64,000 nt of DNA, taken from positions 38,084,870-38,148,869 of the forward strand of contig CM029610.1 in the NCBI GenBank assembly GCA_017311315.1. Direction: 5' to 3'. The stretch is from Dendrocalamus latiflorus (taxonomy: Eukaryota > Streptophyta > Magnoliopsida > Poales > Poaceae). Of this stretch, positions 36,451 through 46,670 are shown in pieces. Below the pieces are notes generated by a model, which was not told the DNA's origin, ran no database searches, and saw nothing but the letters and a program-made list of their open reading frames with translations. How positions within the stretch are numbered: the stretch's first letter is position 1; each line of letters begins with the position of its first letter. The position numbers were made by a program, and so were the translations under genes.

Positions 36451-36869
36451 CTCCTCGCTTCTTCTACACCATTATCACTTGTCTCTTCTATGTGAAGCGC
36501 TTGTTGTTCCTACTATCTTCCAGATCACGGAGTTGCTGACTTTGATCCATGCGAAGATGTGTTGCTAGTGATACCAAACAAAGGGGCAAATTGGAGCAGT
36601 GAGGATGCTCAAGTAGCAGAAGCTCTGCTCACCACATGTGATGAGTGCACCAAATTTCCTTCTATTGTATACCTTGAAAGCTTCCTGCAGGATGAGTATA
36701 TTGTTGGTAGTTGCTTGGAACATCAAAACGATGGAAATTCTCTAAGAAATGAGGTGGTGGAAAGTTTGGCCACATGGAGAATGGGGGGAACTTGTGGGAA
36801 ATGAAGGTGGTGGGAAGTTTTGACTATATTAAAAATTTGCATCTTCTATATGTGAATTTGGGGAGTTTG
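36451..36869. other. Spacer between transposon remnants
   Basis: A short plus-strand open frame (36559-36804) has no domain I recognise. No supported gene. Confidence 0.4.
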
Positions 36870-36874
36870 GATTC

Positions 36875-37122
36875 TGTCGTAGGGGTGGCCCCCACCTAAA
36901 CCCAGCAGGCCTGGTAGGAGATTATAAGGCCCAGAATAGGCCATGCGTAACGACATAGCTCCCCCAGAGGGGATAACCAGATGTAAGGGTATAACTGTAA
37001 AAGCACTCCTCATGTGTATATATATATATATGAGTAAGCCATGGGGAGGACCCAGGCCATTACACTTATCTTCATCACTCTCCACTACCATCTCTCTCTC
37101 TGTTTGGTCTGTAGCCACAACA
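36875..37122 (+). repeat. 5' LTR
   Basis: Starts TGTCGTAGGGG and ends GCCACAACA. It is nearly identical to 43028-43274, differing by one C in a C run, the TA-repeat length and a few bases near the end. Confidence 0.95.
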
Positions 37123-37140
37123 GTTGGCGCCGTCCGTGGG
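37123..37140 (+). other. Primer binding site
   Basis: GTTGGCGCCGTCCGTGGG directly follows the 5' LTR. The TGGCGCCGT start is typical of plant Ty3 elements primed by a tRNA-Asp or tRNA-Arg type; which tRNA is not decided here. Confidence 0.7.
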
Positions 37141-37176
37141 GAGGACGAAGACAAGCCTGAAGACCGAAGGAAAAAG

Positions 37177-38016
37177 ATGGCACCGAAAAAAGCTTCACCA
37201 GCGGCGGCGAAGGGAAAGAAGACGGATGGGTCGGAGCAGCGCGTGAACACCAGGGCTTCGGTGTCGGCCGCCGAAGGAGTTGGCGGCGGCGTACGCGCCG
37301 TGGCCGCGGGCGTCGACGCCCGCGCGGCAACGACCGGCCCCGCCAGCGCCGCTACGACGACATCCAACCCCGTCGCCGGCACTGCAACGACAGCCCCCGC
37401 CACCCTTGTCGGTAGCGCGGATCCGACGGCCGGGGGTAGCCGCAACGAACCATCCGGCGGATCTGGAGGTCGTGAGGCGATGGTCCCTGCACCGGCCCGT
37501 CCACTGGGCGTTCCGGCGGCCCCAACGACACCTGCGGTGGAAAGCGCCCTACTAGCAGCCCTCAACGCGTTCCAGCGGGAACTAGGGGACCTTCGCGGAG
37601 CCGTCCGAGATATACAAGAGGCTCGGAGCCAGCAGGTCGCGCCAGTAGTCGCGCCCGAGCCCACGCCAGAGAAGGTGGACAGTCGCGAAGCCCCCACGTC
37701 TAGCCGTGTCCCCTGCACGATCCGCCTCAGCTGGGCTAGCCGCCGAGGGGGCTGCCGGGTCGCATACGGCAGCCGGGGAACGGGCCCGGCGTCGCGAAGA
37801 CAGCCCCCCCGTAGGGCTGTCACCGTCCTGAGCGCCTGGAGTCCCGGCGGGAAGCTCTTCCGGCATCACGCGCTCGGGCACGGCAATGCCTACAGCCTCG
37901 CAGGTGCGGTTTATCCGCCCCTGCTTAGCCGCCTTGACCGCGGCCTCGCGAGCCCGGTGCTCCTTAAGCGTGTATGGGCTGAGGAGCGCCGCAACCGCGC
38001 GCTCCGCATCTTCTAG
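37177..38016 (+). CDS. Short gag-like ORF of the LTR element
   Basis: A 279-codon frame opens MAPKKASPAAAKGKKTDGSE and is Ala/Thr/Gly-rich. It contains ALLAALNAFQRELGDLRGAV, resembling the N-terminal region before the gag domain in grass Ty3 elements. No retroviral-type gag core or zinc knuckle follows. From about 37730 the frame overlaps the strongly coding antisense ORF and is probably not itself conserved protein. The body of gag seems lost by deletion. Confidence 0.5.
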   Translation: MAPKKASPAAAKGKKTDGSEQRVNTRASVSAAEGVGGGVRAVAAGVDARAATTGPASAATTTSNPVAGTATTAPATLVGSADPTAGGSRNEPSGGSGGREAMVPAPARPLGVPAAPTTPAVESALLAALNAFQRELGDLRGAVRDIQEARSQQVAPVVAPEPTPEKVDSREAPTSSRVPCTIRLSWASRRGGCRVAYGSRGTGPASRRQPPRRAVTVLSAWSPGGKLFRHHALGHGNAYSLAGAVYPPLLSRLDRGLASPVLLKRVWAEERRNRALRIF

Positions 38017-39060
38017 CCGAGCCACTGCGCAGGAGATCACGTCAGTTAGGCGGAAGCCAAACAGATACAATGGCGCGATGGGCGACTTACAAGGGGCGGA
38101 GGGCGGAAGCACCCGAGACACGCATGGATCGAACCCGTCCTCGCGGGGGCCATTCGGCACAACATACTTCCCCCGGGAGGAGAGTGGCTCCGCCCCATGC
38201 ATCGTGAACTCCTCGGCTAGGTCGCGCACGCTCATTCGACGGGCGACACCGACGAGGCTCTGTAGCTTTCGCGTGTCGTCAATCTCCGCCTTCAGACTCG
38301 GCGTGCTGTTAAACGAGATCGACCCACCTCGACACTGCATTCTGCTCTTGTCGGTCACGGTGTAATAGAACCACCACCGCGTCCAGCCGGACGCCCACTG
38401 CCCTGGCAAGGCTGACACAGGGAACAACGTCGCGCAGGACGCCCGGAGCACGAAGTCCACACCGCCGAAGTTGGACACCGCCCCGCCAACCTTTCTGGGT
38501 CGACAGTGTGCATCGTGCAGGGTGGCGAATAAGCTCGCGCTGGGGCGCCACCCCTCTGTCCGCATCTCCCACGCGAAGACAGCTAGGCGGAGTATCGCGT
38601 GTGGCGTCAGCTGGGCTAGCTCCAACTCGTAGGCCCGCAGGACTTCGCCCACAAACAGCGTGGAGGGCATCCGAAGGCCGGCATCGAAGAACACGACGAA
38701 AACAACTGCCTCCAGGGCCCCGGGCTTCGGCTCCGTCTCGTCCCGGCGGGGTAAGCGAGCCCCATTGCGATCCACGATCTTCCCCTCAAACACGAGTCGC
38801 TGCAGCGTCCCTTCCGTCACGCGGCTCTTCCCCAGCACACGGGAGCAGGAGCCTCCCGAGTGCTCCATCGCGTTCCACCACTTGTTGGCGCGCGAGCTCC
38901 CCCGCGGCACCAGTTTGTACTCTTGGGAAGGATGAGTCACCTCGCCCTGGCTAGGCAAGGAACCGCTGCGGGGGTGGTAGGTGCCGTCGTCGTGGCTAGC
39001 CATCGCTCTTCGCGACAAGGGAAGAAGAAGAAGCAGGCATAGGAGCAACTGGCGTGACAA
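37582..39060 (-). CDS. Antisense additional ORF of the LTR element (Transposase_28-like)
   Basis: A 492-codon uninterrupted frame runs opposite to the LTR direction. Residues about 80-280 resemble the 'putative gypsy-type transposon' family (PF04195), with FFDAGLRMPSTLFVGEVLRA, YELELAQLTPHAILRLAVF and WFYYTVTDKS. The C-terminal third is Ala/Arg/Pro-rich with a charged, possibly coiled segment (ARLEDAERAVAALLSPYTL). Two starts are possible: 39060, giving a hydrophobic N-terminus, or 39003 (MASHDDG). A TATAAA-type box on the minus strand near 39136 is well placed for its transcription. The function of such antisense ORFs is unknown. It is intact, which together with young LTRs suggests recent selection or recent origin. 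Confidence 0.7.
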   Translation of the reverse strand: MSRQLLLCLLLLLPLSRRAMASHDDGTYHPRSGSLPSQGEVTHPSQEYKLVPRGSSRANKWWNAMEHSGGSCSRVLGKSRVTEGTLQRLVFEGKIVDRNGARLPRRDETEPKPGALEAVVFVVFFDAGLRMPSTLFVGEVLRAYELELAQLTPHAILRLAVFAWEMRTEGWRPSASLFATLHDAHCRPRKVGGAVSNFGGVDFVLRASCATLFPVSALPGQWASGWTRWWFYYTVTDKSRMQCRGGSISFNSTPSLKAEIDDTRKLQSLVGVARRMSVRDLAEEFTMHGAEPLSSRGKYVVPNGPREDGFDPCVSRVLPPSAPCKSPIAPLYLFGFRLTDVISCAVARLEDAERAVAALLSPYTLKEHRAREAAVKAAKQGRINRTCEAVGIAVPERVMPEELPAGTPGAQDGDSPTGGLSSRRRARSPAAVCDPAAPSAASPAEADRAGDTARRGGFATVHLLWRGLGRDYWRDLLAPSLLYISDGSAKVP

Positions 39061-39134
39061 TTAGCACGGGCGCAAGCGAAGCGGCAGATCAAAAAGCAAA
39101 GCGCGAAAGGGTGCCTCCACCTTAACACTAGCAC

Positions 39135-39143
39135 CTTATAAAG
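39135..39143 (-). promoter_or_regulatory. TATA-like box for the antisense ORF
   Basis: The minus strand reads CCTTTATAAGG here, about 75 bp before the first possible ATG of the antisense ORF. This is a normal TATA-to-ATG distance. It is a motif match only. Confidence 0.4.
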
Positions 39144-39520
39144 GCCGCTCGCCTGCCTTGTGGCTCAACGCACAGACGGATCAAATTCCCAGCGATTCGG
39201 CTGTCCAAGATTTGGAAAGAAGAACCGCTGGGACCTAGAGGGCCGCGCCTGGTAGGTGGCCAAGCAGCGCACAACGCCCCTACCTCTTCAACACGCGTCC
39301 AACTTCTCGGGGGACAAGGCGAACGGCCGCGGTCACGCAACCGCCCACATCCCACGACGCACCAGTCGTGAGTCGCCACGTGCCCCACCTCCAGCATGAC
39401 AGACTGCACGACGCGACAGCCTGACTTCTGCCAGGCCAGGCGTCGGCGTAATTCCAGCCACCATTAAAAGCGCACTACGAGACTGCAAGGTCACAACAGC
39501 CCCGGAGCGCAACCATACCG

Positions 39521-42500
39521 GCGCGCGCGTCTACTTCGACTAGGCGCCAGCTTCGCTGCCACCCGTTCGAAGGGTAGGGGACGGAGCGCGCGCGTCTACT
39601 TCGGCTAGGCACCAGCTTCGCTGCCACCCGTTCGAAGGGTAGGGGACGAGCGCGCGCGTCTACTTCGACTTGGGCGCCAGCTTCGCTGCCACCCGTTCGA
39701 AGGGTAGGAGACGGAGCGCGCGCGTCTACTTCGGCTAGGCGCCAGCTTCGCTGCCACCCGTTCGAAGGGTAGGGGACGGAGCGCGCGCGTCTACTTCGAC
39801 TTGGGCGCCAGCTTCGCTGCCACCCGTTCGAAAGGTAGGGGACGGAGCGCGCGCGCCTACTTCGGCTTGGGCGCCAGCTTCGCTGCCACCCGTTCGAATG
39901 GTAGGGGACGGAGCGCGCGCGTCTACTTCGGCTAGGCGCCAGCTTCGCTGCCACCCGTTCGAAGGGAAGGGGACGGAGCGCGCGCGTCTACTTCGCCTAG
40001 GCGCCAGCTTCGCTGCCACCCGTTCGAAGGGTAGGGGACGGAGCGCGCGCGTCTACTTCGACTTGGGCGCCAGCTTCGCTGCCACCCGTTCGAAGGGTAG
40101 GGGACGGAGCGCGCGCGTCTACTTCGGCTAGGCGCCAGCTTCGCAGCCACCCGTTCGAAGGGTAGGGGACGGAGCGCGCGCGTCTACTTCGACTTAGGCG
40201 CCAGCTTCGCTGCCACCCGTTCGAAGGGTAGGGGACGGAGCGCGCGCGTCTACTTCGACTTGGGCGCCAGCTTCGCTGCCACCCGTTCGAAGGGTAGGGG
40301 ACGGAGCGCGCGCGTCTACTTCGACTTGGGCGCCAGCTTCGCTGCCACCCGTTCGAAGGGTAGGGGACGGAGCGCGCGCGTCTACTTCGACTTGGGCGCC
40401 AGCTTCGCTGCCACCCGTTCGAAGGGTAGGGGACGGAGCGCGCGCGTCTACTTCGACTTGGGCGCCAGCTTCGCTGCCACCCGTTCGAAGGGTAGGGGAC
40501 GGAGCGCGCGCGTCTACTTCGGCTAGGCGCCAGCTTCGCTGCCACCCGTTCGAATGGTAGGGGACGGAGCGTGCACGTCTACTTCGCCTTGGGCGCCAGC
40601 TTCGCTGCCACCCGTTCGAATGGTAGGGGACGGAGCGCGCGCGTCTACTTCGGCTAGGCGTCAGCTTCGCTGCCACCCGTTCGAAGGGTAGGGGACGGAG
40701 CGCGCGCGTCTACTTCGGCTAGGCACCGGCTTCGCTGCCACCCATTCGAAGGGTAGAGGACGGAGCGCGCGCGTCTACTTCGACTAGGCGCCAGCTTCGC
40801 TGCCACCCGTTCGAAGGGTAGGGACGGAGCGCGCGCGTCTACTTCGACTTAGGCGCCAGCTTCGCTGCCACCCGTTCGACGGGTAGGGGACGGAGCGCGC
40901 GCGTCTACTTCGACTTGGGCGCCAGCTTCGCTGTCACCCGTTCGAAGGGTAGGGGACGGAGCGCACGCGTCTACTTCGATTTGGGCGCCAACTTCGCTGC
41001 CACCCGTTCGAAGGGTAGGGGACTTAGCGCGCGCGTCTACTTCGGCTAGGCGCCAGCTTCGCTGCCACCCGTTCGAAGGGTAGGGGACGGAGCGCGCGCG
41101 TCTACTTCGACTTGGGCGCCAGCTTCGCTGCCACCCTTTCGAAGGGTAGGGGACGGAGCGCGCGCGTCTACTTCGGCTAGGCGCCAGCTTCGCTGCCACC
41201 CATTCGAAGGGTAGGGGACGGAGCGCGCGCGTCTGCTTCGACTAGGCGCCAGCTTCGCTGCCACCCGTTCGAAGGGTAGGGGACGGAGCGCGCGCGTCTA
41301 CTTTGGCTAGGCGCCAGCTTCGCTGCCACCCGTTCGAAGGGTAGGGGACGGAGCGCGCGCGTCTACTTCGACTTGGGCGCCAGCTTCGCTGTCACCCGTT
41401 CGAAGGGTAGGGGACGGAGCGCGCGCGTCTACTTCGACTTGGGCGCCAACTTCGCTGCCACCCGTTCGAAGGGTAGGGGACGGAGCGCGCGCGTCTACTT
41501 CGGCTAGGCGCCAGCTTCGCTGCCACCCATTCGAAGGGTAGGGGACGGAGCGCGCGCGTCTACTTCGCCTAGGCGCCAGCTTCGCTGCCACCCGTTCGAA
41601 GGGTAGGGGACGGAGCGCGCGCGTCTACTTCGACTTAGGCGCCAGCTTCGCTGCCACCCGTTCGAAGGGTAGGAGACGGAGCGCGCGCGTCTACTTCGAC
41701 TTGGGCGCCAGCTTCGCTGCCACCCGTTCGAAGGGTAGGGGACGGAGCGCGCGCGTCTACTTCGGCTAGGCGCCAGCTTCGCTGCCACCCATTCGAAGGG
41801 TAGGGGACGGAGCGCGCGCGTCTACTTCGCCTAGGCGCCAGCTTCGCTGCCACTCGTTCGAAGGGTAGGGGACGGAGCGCGCGCGTCTACTTCGACTTAG
41901 GCGCCAGCTTCGCTGCCACCCGTTCGAAGGGTAGGAGACGGAGCGCGCGCGTCTACTTCGACTTGGGCGCCAGCTTCGCTGCCACCCGTTCGAAGGGTAG
42001 GGGACGGAGCGCGCGCGTCTACTTCGGCTAGGCGCCAGCTTCGCTGCCACCCGTTCGAATGGTAGGGGACGGAGCGTGCGCGTCTACTTCGACTTGGGCG
42101 CCAGCTTCGCTGCCACCCGTTCGAATGGTAGGGGACGGAGCGCGCGCGTCTACTTCGGCTAGGCGTCAGCTTCGCTGCCACCCGTTCGAAGGGTAGGGGA
42201 CGGAGCGCGCGCGTCTACTTCGACTTGGGCGCCAGCTTCGCTGCCACCCGTTCGAAGGGTAGGGGACAGAGCGCGCGCGTCTACTTCGGCTAGGCGCCGG
42301 CTTCGCTGCCACCCATTCGAAGGGTAGGGGACGGAGCGCGCGCGTCTACTTCGACTAGGCGCCAGCTTCGCTGCCACCCGTTCGAAGGGTAGGGACGGAG
42401 CGCGTGCGTCTACTTCGACTTAGGCGCCAGCTTCGCTGCCACCCGTTCGACGGGTAGGGGACGGAGCGCGCGCGTCTACTTCGACTTGGGCGCCAGCTTC

Positions 42501-42888
42501 GCTGTCACCCGTTCGAAGGGTAGGGGACGGAGCGCGCGCGTCTACTTCGACTTGGGCGCCAACTTCGCTGCCACCCGTTCGAAGGGTAGGGGACGGAGCG
42601 CGCGCGTCTACTTCGGCTAGGCGCCAGCTTCGCTGCCACCCGTTCGAAGGGTAGGGGACGGAGCGCGCGCGTCTACTTCGACTTGGGCGCCAGCTTCGCT
42701 GCCACCCGTTCGAAGGGTAGGGGACGGAGCGCGCGCGTCTACTTCGACTAGGCGCCAGCTTCGCTGCCACCCGTTCGAAGGGTAGGGGACGGAGCGCGCG
42801 CGTCTACTTCGACTAGGCGCCAGCTTCGCTGCCACCCATTCGAAGGGTAGGGGACGGAGCGCGCGCGTCTACTTCGACTTGGCGCCAC
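39521..42888. repeat. 65/66-bp satellite array, about 51 copies
   Basis: A head-to-tail array of a GC-rich unit containing GCGCGCGTCTACTTCG, GCGCCAGCTTCGCTGCCACC and CGTTCGAAGGGTAGGGGACG. Units are 66 bp when the junction reads ACTTGGGCG and 65 bp when it reads GCTAGGCG. Copies differ by few substitutions. Higher-order copying is visible: 41504-41788 recurs 262 bp later, and a block around 40750-41300 recurs 1571 bp later with the same private mutations. The 66-bp units give spurious 22-residue protein repeats on the minus strand, broken by each 65-bp unit. Confidence 0.97.
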
Positions 42889-43027
42889 CCTCCGCTACCA
42901 CCATCCCAGACTTCAGGCTCCCCAACCACAAGCTTGGAGGAATTCACAGGCCGCAGGGGACGGAGGGGGCCAAAGGACTCGACGACATGGCTTCGGCCCT
43001 GTGAAGCCCTTCACCATGAGAGGCTCC

Positions 43028-43274
43028 TGTCGTAGGGGTGGCCCCCACCTAAACCCAGCAGGCCTGGTAGGAGATTATAAGGCCCAGAATAGGCCATGCG
43101 TAACGACATAGCTCCCCAGAGGGGATAACCAGATGTAAGGGTATAACTGTAAAAGCACTCCTCATGTGTATATATATATATGAGTAAGCCATGGGGAGGA
43201 CCCAGGCCATTACACTTATCTTCATCACTCTCCACTACTATGTCTCTCTCTCTGTTTGGTCTGTAGCCACAACA
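43028..43274 (+). repeat. 3' LTR
   Basis: 247 bp, nearly identical to 36875-37122, followed by the GATTC target duplication. The preceding sequence ATGAGAGGCTCC is a weak polypurine tract. Confidence 0.95.
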
Positions 43275-43279
43275 GATTC

Positions 43280-44232
43280 ACTTTCCTTTTTTAGCTAGTA
43301 TCTCAACAATTGATGAACTTATGCTCAGTTTTTGTAGGCAGGCAACACACCCATGGCTAAACTCAAAAATTGTATTCTATTCTATAGTGCAGTGCTCCAG
43401 CACAACATATTGTATTTTAATAGCTCGTGGACGGATCACAGGCTTGTGGCCAGGCCATAAGGTCTACTTTTTTTGTTTATGGACTGTTTTTTATACATTG
43501 AGGAAGGTAGCATTAGTCTGAATGATTTGCGTTGTGATAAGTTTATCTCGTTGTCCAATACCAAACCGTTGGGGTATCATGGACATCATAGAAGATTTGG
43601 AGGTTTAAACCTTTTTTTGTCAAATTCGAATGCATTTTAGGTTACATTTGAAGATTATGACACTGGAACCGATAAGATGTGCCTGTTGCGTCAAATGTGT
43701 CATGCACGTTCGTCCCATGTGCATTTGGAGCTTGTTTGATGGAATGGAGAAGGAAGCTTTGAATGGATGGATGAATAATTGAATATTTTCTTTGATTCCC
43801 TCATTATCTATAGCCTACTACGATCATGTCTTTTGAGTTCAGTAAGCTATGACACGTGTGGGAGTTTGCGATCTATAATCTATTATTGTAATTTTTTTAT
43901 GTGAAAAGAGTGGGTCCGATACAAATGCTTTCCTATTTAGACTTTTTTTAGGATTCCTCCAATTTGATCTGCACTCTGTGGCATAACCTTTCTATGTATC
44001 GTCAAGTAGAGGACTAGCCGTATTGACTCACAATTTAACATGAGCAAAATGGACCTGGGTCTAAAGTCTAAACTTATTGTGAGCATTCAAGTAGGTCCAA
44101 AACTTTCAAAATGCTTTCCAAGGCCAGATGATCTAATGTGCTGCTCATGTGGTCAATTTGCCATGTTGGCATGGTTAAAACAGCCACATAAGCGAGCTAG
44201 TGATGAGATGTGTGTTTGGGACCTCAGGTGAG
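43280..44232. other. Spacer
   Basis: No gene or clear repeat that I can support. Short open frames at 43321-43521 and 44040-44231 lack recognisable domains. Confidence 0.45.
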
Positions 44233-45106
44233 CAGGGGCGGATCTACCATCATGCATGCTATGGCAGCTGCCATAGCAAACCATTGGCCTTAATACCCCT
44301 TACCCCCTGTTGAAATGGGCTGGATCCGCCACTGAGCCCATGAGGAAAGAGCCCACCCAGGTTTTTTAGGGTTCACCCTGGCGCTGGCGGCCTGGCCTCC
44401 TGCCTCCTTGCGCAGTTGCGCTCTGTGGCTGAATCAATCCGCGCGCGACCAGGGGAGAGGGGACTCGGCGGCGCGGCGGCCGGCGGCCGGCGGCGGGGCT
44501 CCTTTGGCGCTCGGGCGCTCCGGCGCCTCCACCTCCACCGGCAGCTCGGCCTCGGCGGCGGCTCGGCCTTGGGCCCTCCGCCCTCGGTGCCTCCACCTCC
44601 ACCGGCGGCTCGGCCTCGGGCGGTCGGGCCCTCGGCGCCTCCACCTCCACGGGCCACGGCTCCACCGGCGGCTCGGCGCCTCGGGCGGCGGCAGCGCGGC
44701 CAGCAACTCAGCGGTCGAGCGGAGCCAGAGGGCTGGGCAGCGCGAGCGCGATGACAGGCAGCGCCGGCCGAACTCGAAACGCGAGGGCGACGGCGCTCCG
44801 GCGCGCCGGGGACGAAGTGCTGGCCGGTGGCGGCGAGACTACAGAGGGAGAGGGGGGAGCGGCGCAGCCAGCGCTGGTGTCGCCAGCACAAGAAGTTGCC
44901 TTCGGCTCCGGCGCTGGCTCCGGCAGAGGAAGAAAACGGTTTGATTCATGAGGTATTCTTCTATTTACTACCCTCTTGTTAAAATTTAGTGATTGCGGTT
45001 TGATTTATTGTCGGTTTTGCTTGGGTTTAATAGTACAACCGCTAGTTCATTAGTTTGTCTTCAAAGACTCCGCCATAGCAAGATTTTTAGGCTGGATCCG
45101 CCACTG
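44233..45106. mobile_element. hAT-like nonautonomous transposon with GC-rich core
   Basis: The left end is CAGGGGCGGATCTACC and the right end reversed is CAGTGGCGGATCCAGCC. It is flanked by CAGGTGAG and TAGGTGAG, an 8-bp duplication with one change. The core at 44370-44940 is very GC-rich, with CTCGGC/CTCCACCTCCACCGG simple repeats that open all frames without encoding a recognisable protein. No transposase is present. Confidence 0.78.
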
Positions 45107-45221
45107 TAGGTGAGAGTTAAGAACCTTAAACAAGTTTAGGAGGTAGATGTGCTCTCGACAAGTTTGGAACTCGGAGTGCATTTTACTCATTTAAAATTTA
45201 TTTACTTGCCTTTAAGCACTA

Positions 45222-45508
45222 GGGGACATTGGTTGGCTTTCGCTAATGGCTTTTGGTTGCTTTTGGCTAAAATAAATAGCAATAGTTAAAAGAAACGGCT
45301 TTCAGAAGGAAGAAGCGAGCGGTGGAAAAATGATAAAAAATATGTGCACGTGACAGTAGTGAGAGGAGTAGAGTACATGATGCACTTGTGACTCCCTGCA
45401 TTATATCTGAAGTGAGATGGTAGCGAGAGGAGTGGAGATGCCGTTTCGAGAAACTAGATGTTCGTATTGGCTTTTGACTTTTCTAAGCAAACCAATACTA
45501 CTAGCTTA
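45222..45508. repeat. Dispersed MITE-like repeat, related to 12435-12655
   Basis: ACATTGGTTGGCTTTCGC at the left and GCAAACCAATACTACTAG at the right are partly inverted. The middle shares ordered blocks with 12435-12655. It is noncoding. Confidence 0.5.
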
Positions 45509-46159
45509 TAAATAAAAATAATAAGACTTAACCCAATCGTCACTTTGAAAATGGCAACTACTTGTTTTTATTCCATTAAAACTCTTTTCGGCCTATTTAG
45601 AACATAGAATTTTTTCTATTTCCTGCAAGAATTGAATTGTTTCCTATAAAATGTTTGTATTCCAAACGAGACCTTAATTTCAACTCTTCTTGTCCGATAA
45701 AAAAATTGGATCAATCAAGACAACCATCAATGATTTTTGTCCTAGAAAACAGTTTGAATTCTCGATTGTTAAATAGAATGCATCATTGCACCCAATATCA
45801 GTAACTCGTCAAACCTGACATACTCATCCCTCTCCCCCTCTCCTGCTATCCCAGCCACCAGATCTGATCCCAACATACAAACCTTGCTCCCCCATACCTA
45901 GCCGCCTCGCTGGCAAAGCCAACCGGCCCTCCTCCGTCACCTCCTTCCATGCCTCATGCTTTTTCCCGTGTCAATGCCACTGCCTCCTCTCATGCTAATG
46001 CTTCAACACCGAAGGTAAGACACATCTACGTTCCGCACGTGCGTTTGTATGTGATTTTGATTGCACACCCACATTTTCTATACATCATGTAATTGCTGAT
46101 ATGTGCACCATATAACTGGTACCATATATTGCTATGATACACACCTTTAATTCCGTTAG
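45509..46159. other. Spacer
   Basis: No gene seen. A short inverted pair (GGCCTATTTAGAACATAGAA and TTTGTATTCCAAACGAGACC) around 45590-45674 suggests another small MITE of about 80-100 bp. Confidence 0.35.
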
Positions 46160-46670
46160 GAAGCAAGTTGGTATAAATTCAAAAGCAAGTTTATATACAC
46201 ATGGAAGCAAAACGAGTATAATTTTCAAGCAAGTTAATATATTTGGAATAAATTCATGATTTACCTAAATCAAATTTGTACAAAAATTTAAATTAATTTA
46301 TATTTGGGAACAAAGTCAGCATGAATTTTAAATTTAGTAGCAAGTCACTATAAATTTAAAAGCAACTTGGATACACATGGAAACAAAATGAGTATAATTT
46401 GCAAGCAAGGTCATAAATTTGAATGCAAAGTCATGATTTACCTAAAGCAAATTTTGTCCAAAAAATCAAATTAGTTTAAATTTGGGAACAAAGTTAGCAT
46501 AAATTTGGGAGCAAATCGATATAAATTCAAAAGCAAGTTGGAGATACATATGGAAGCAAAATGAGTATAATTTCCAAGCAATATCATAAATTTGGAATCA
46601 AAAGCCATAATTTTCCTAAAGCAAAATTTTGCACAAAAAATCAACTTGATTTAAATAATAGATAACTAGA
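46160..46670. repeat. About 175-bp tandem repeat, three copies
   Basis: The block GAGTATAATTT.CAAGCAA recurs at 46214, 46390 and 46563, with TAAATTCAAAAGCAAGTT.., CATGATTTACCTAAA.CAAA and TTTGGGAACAAAGT.AGCAT blocks in the same order each time. It is AT-rich and noncoding. Confidence 0.8.

Larger units (their letters stand above)
36875..43274 (+). mobile_element. Nonautonomous Tat-like Ty3 LTR retrotransposon with satellite array
   Basis: A 6.4-kb element flanked by a perfect 5-bp duplication GATTC (36870-36874 and 43275-43279). Its two LTRs (248 and 247 bp) differ at only a few sites, so it is young. Order: 5' LTR, primer binding site, gag-like ORF, overlapping antisense ORF, about 51 tandem 65/66-bp repeats, 3' LTR. 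No protease, reverse transcriptase or integrase is present, so it would depend on a partner. Antisense extra ORFs and tandem repeats upstream of the 3' LTR are known marks of the Tat lineage (Grande, RetroSat2, Ogre). Lineage assignment is inferred from architecture, not from a polymerase tree. Confidence 0.85.

Noticed and set aside
39475..42835. Many minus-strand ORFs with 22-residue repeats (MAAKL.PSRSRRARSVPYPSNGWQRSW)
   Set aside because: They are a by-product of the 66-bp satellite. Each 65-bp unit breaks the frame, and no single long protein exists.
39521..42888. GTTCGAA in each satellite unit as a tRNA B box / Pol III promoter
   Set aside because: The flanking bases do not fit the B-box consensus well on either strand, and no A box or tRNA fold is visible.
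39521..42888. CRISPR-like array
   Set aside because: Repeats are contiguous with no unique spacers, and this is plant DNA inside an LTR element.
44366..44944. Overlapping GC-rich ORFs on both strands
   Set aside because: They lie in the low-complexity core of a hAT-like element. All frames are open because of composition.
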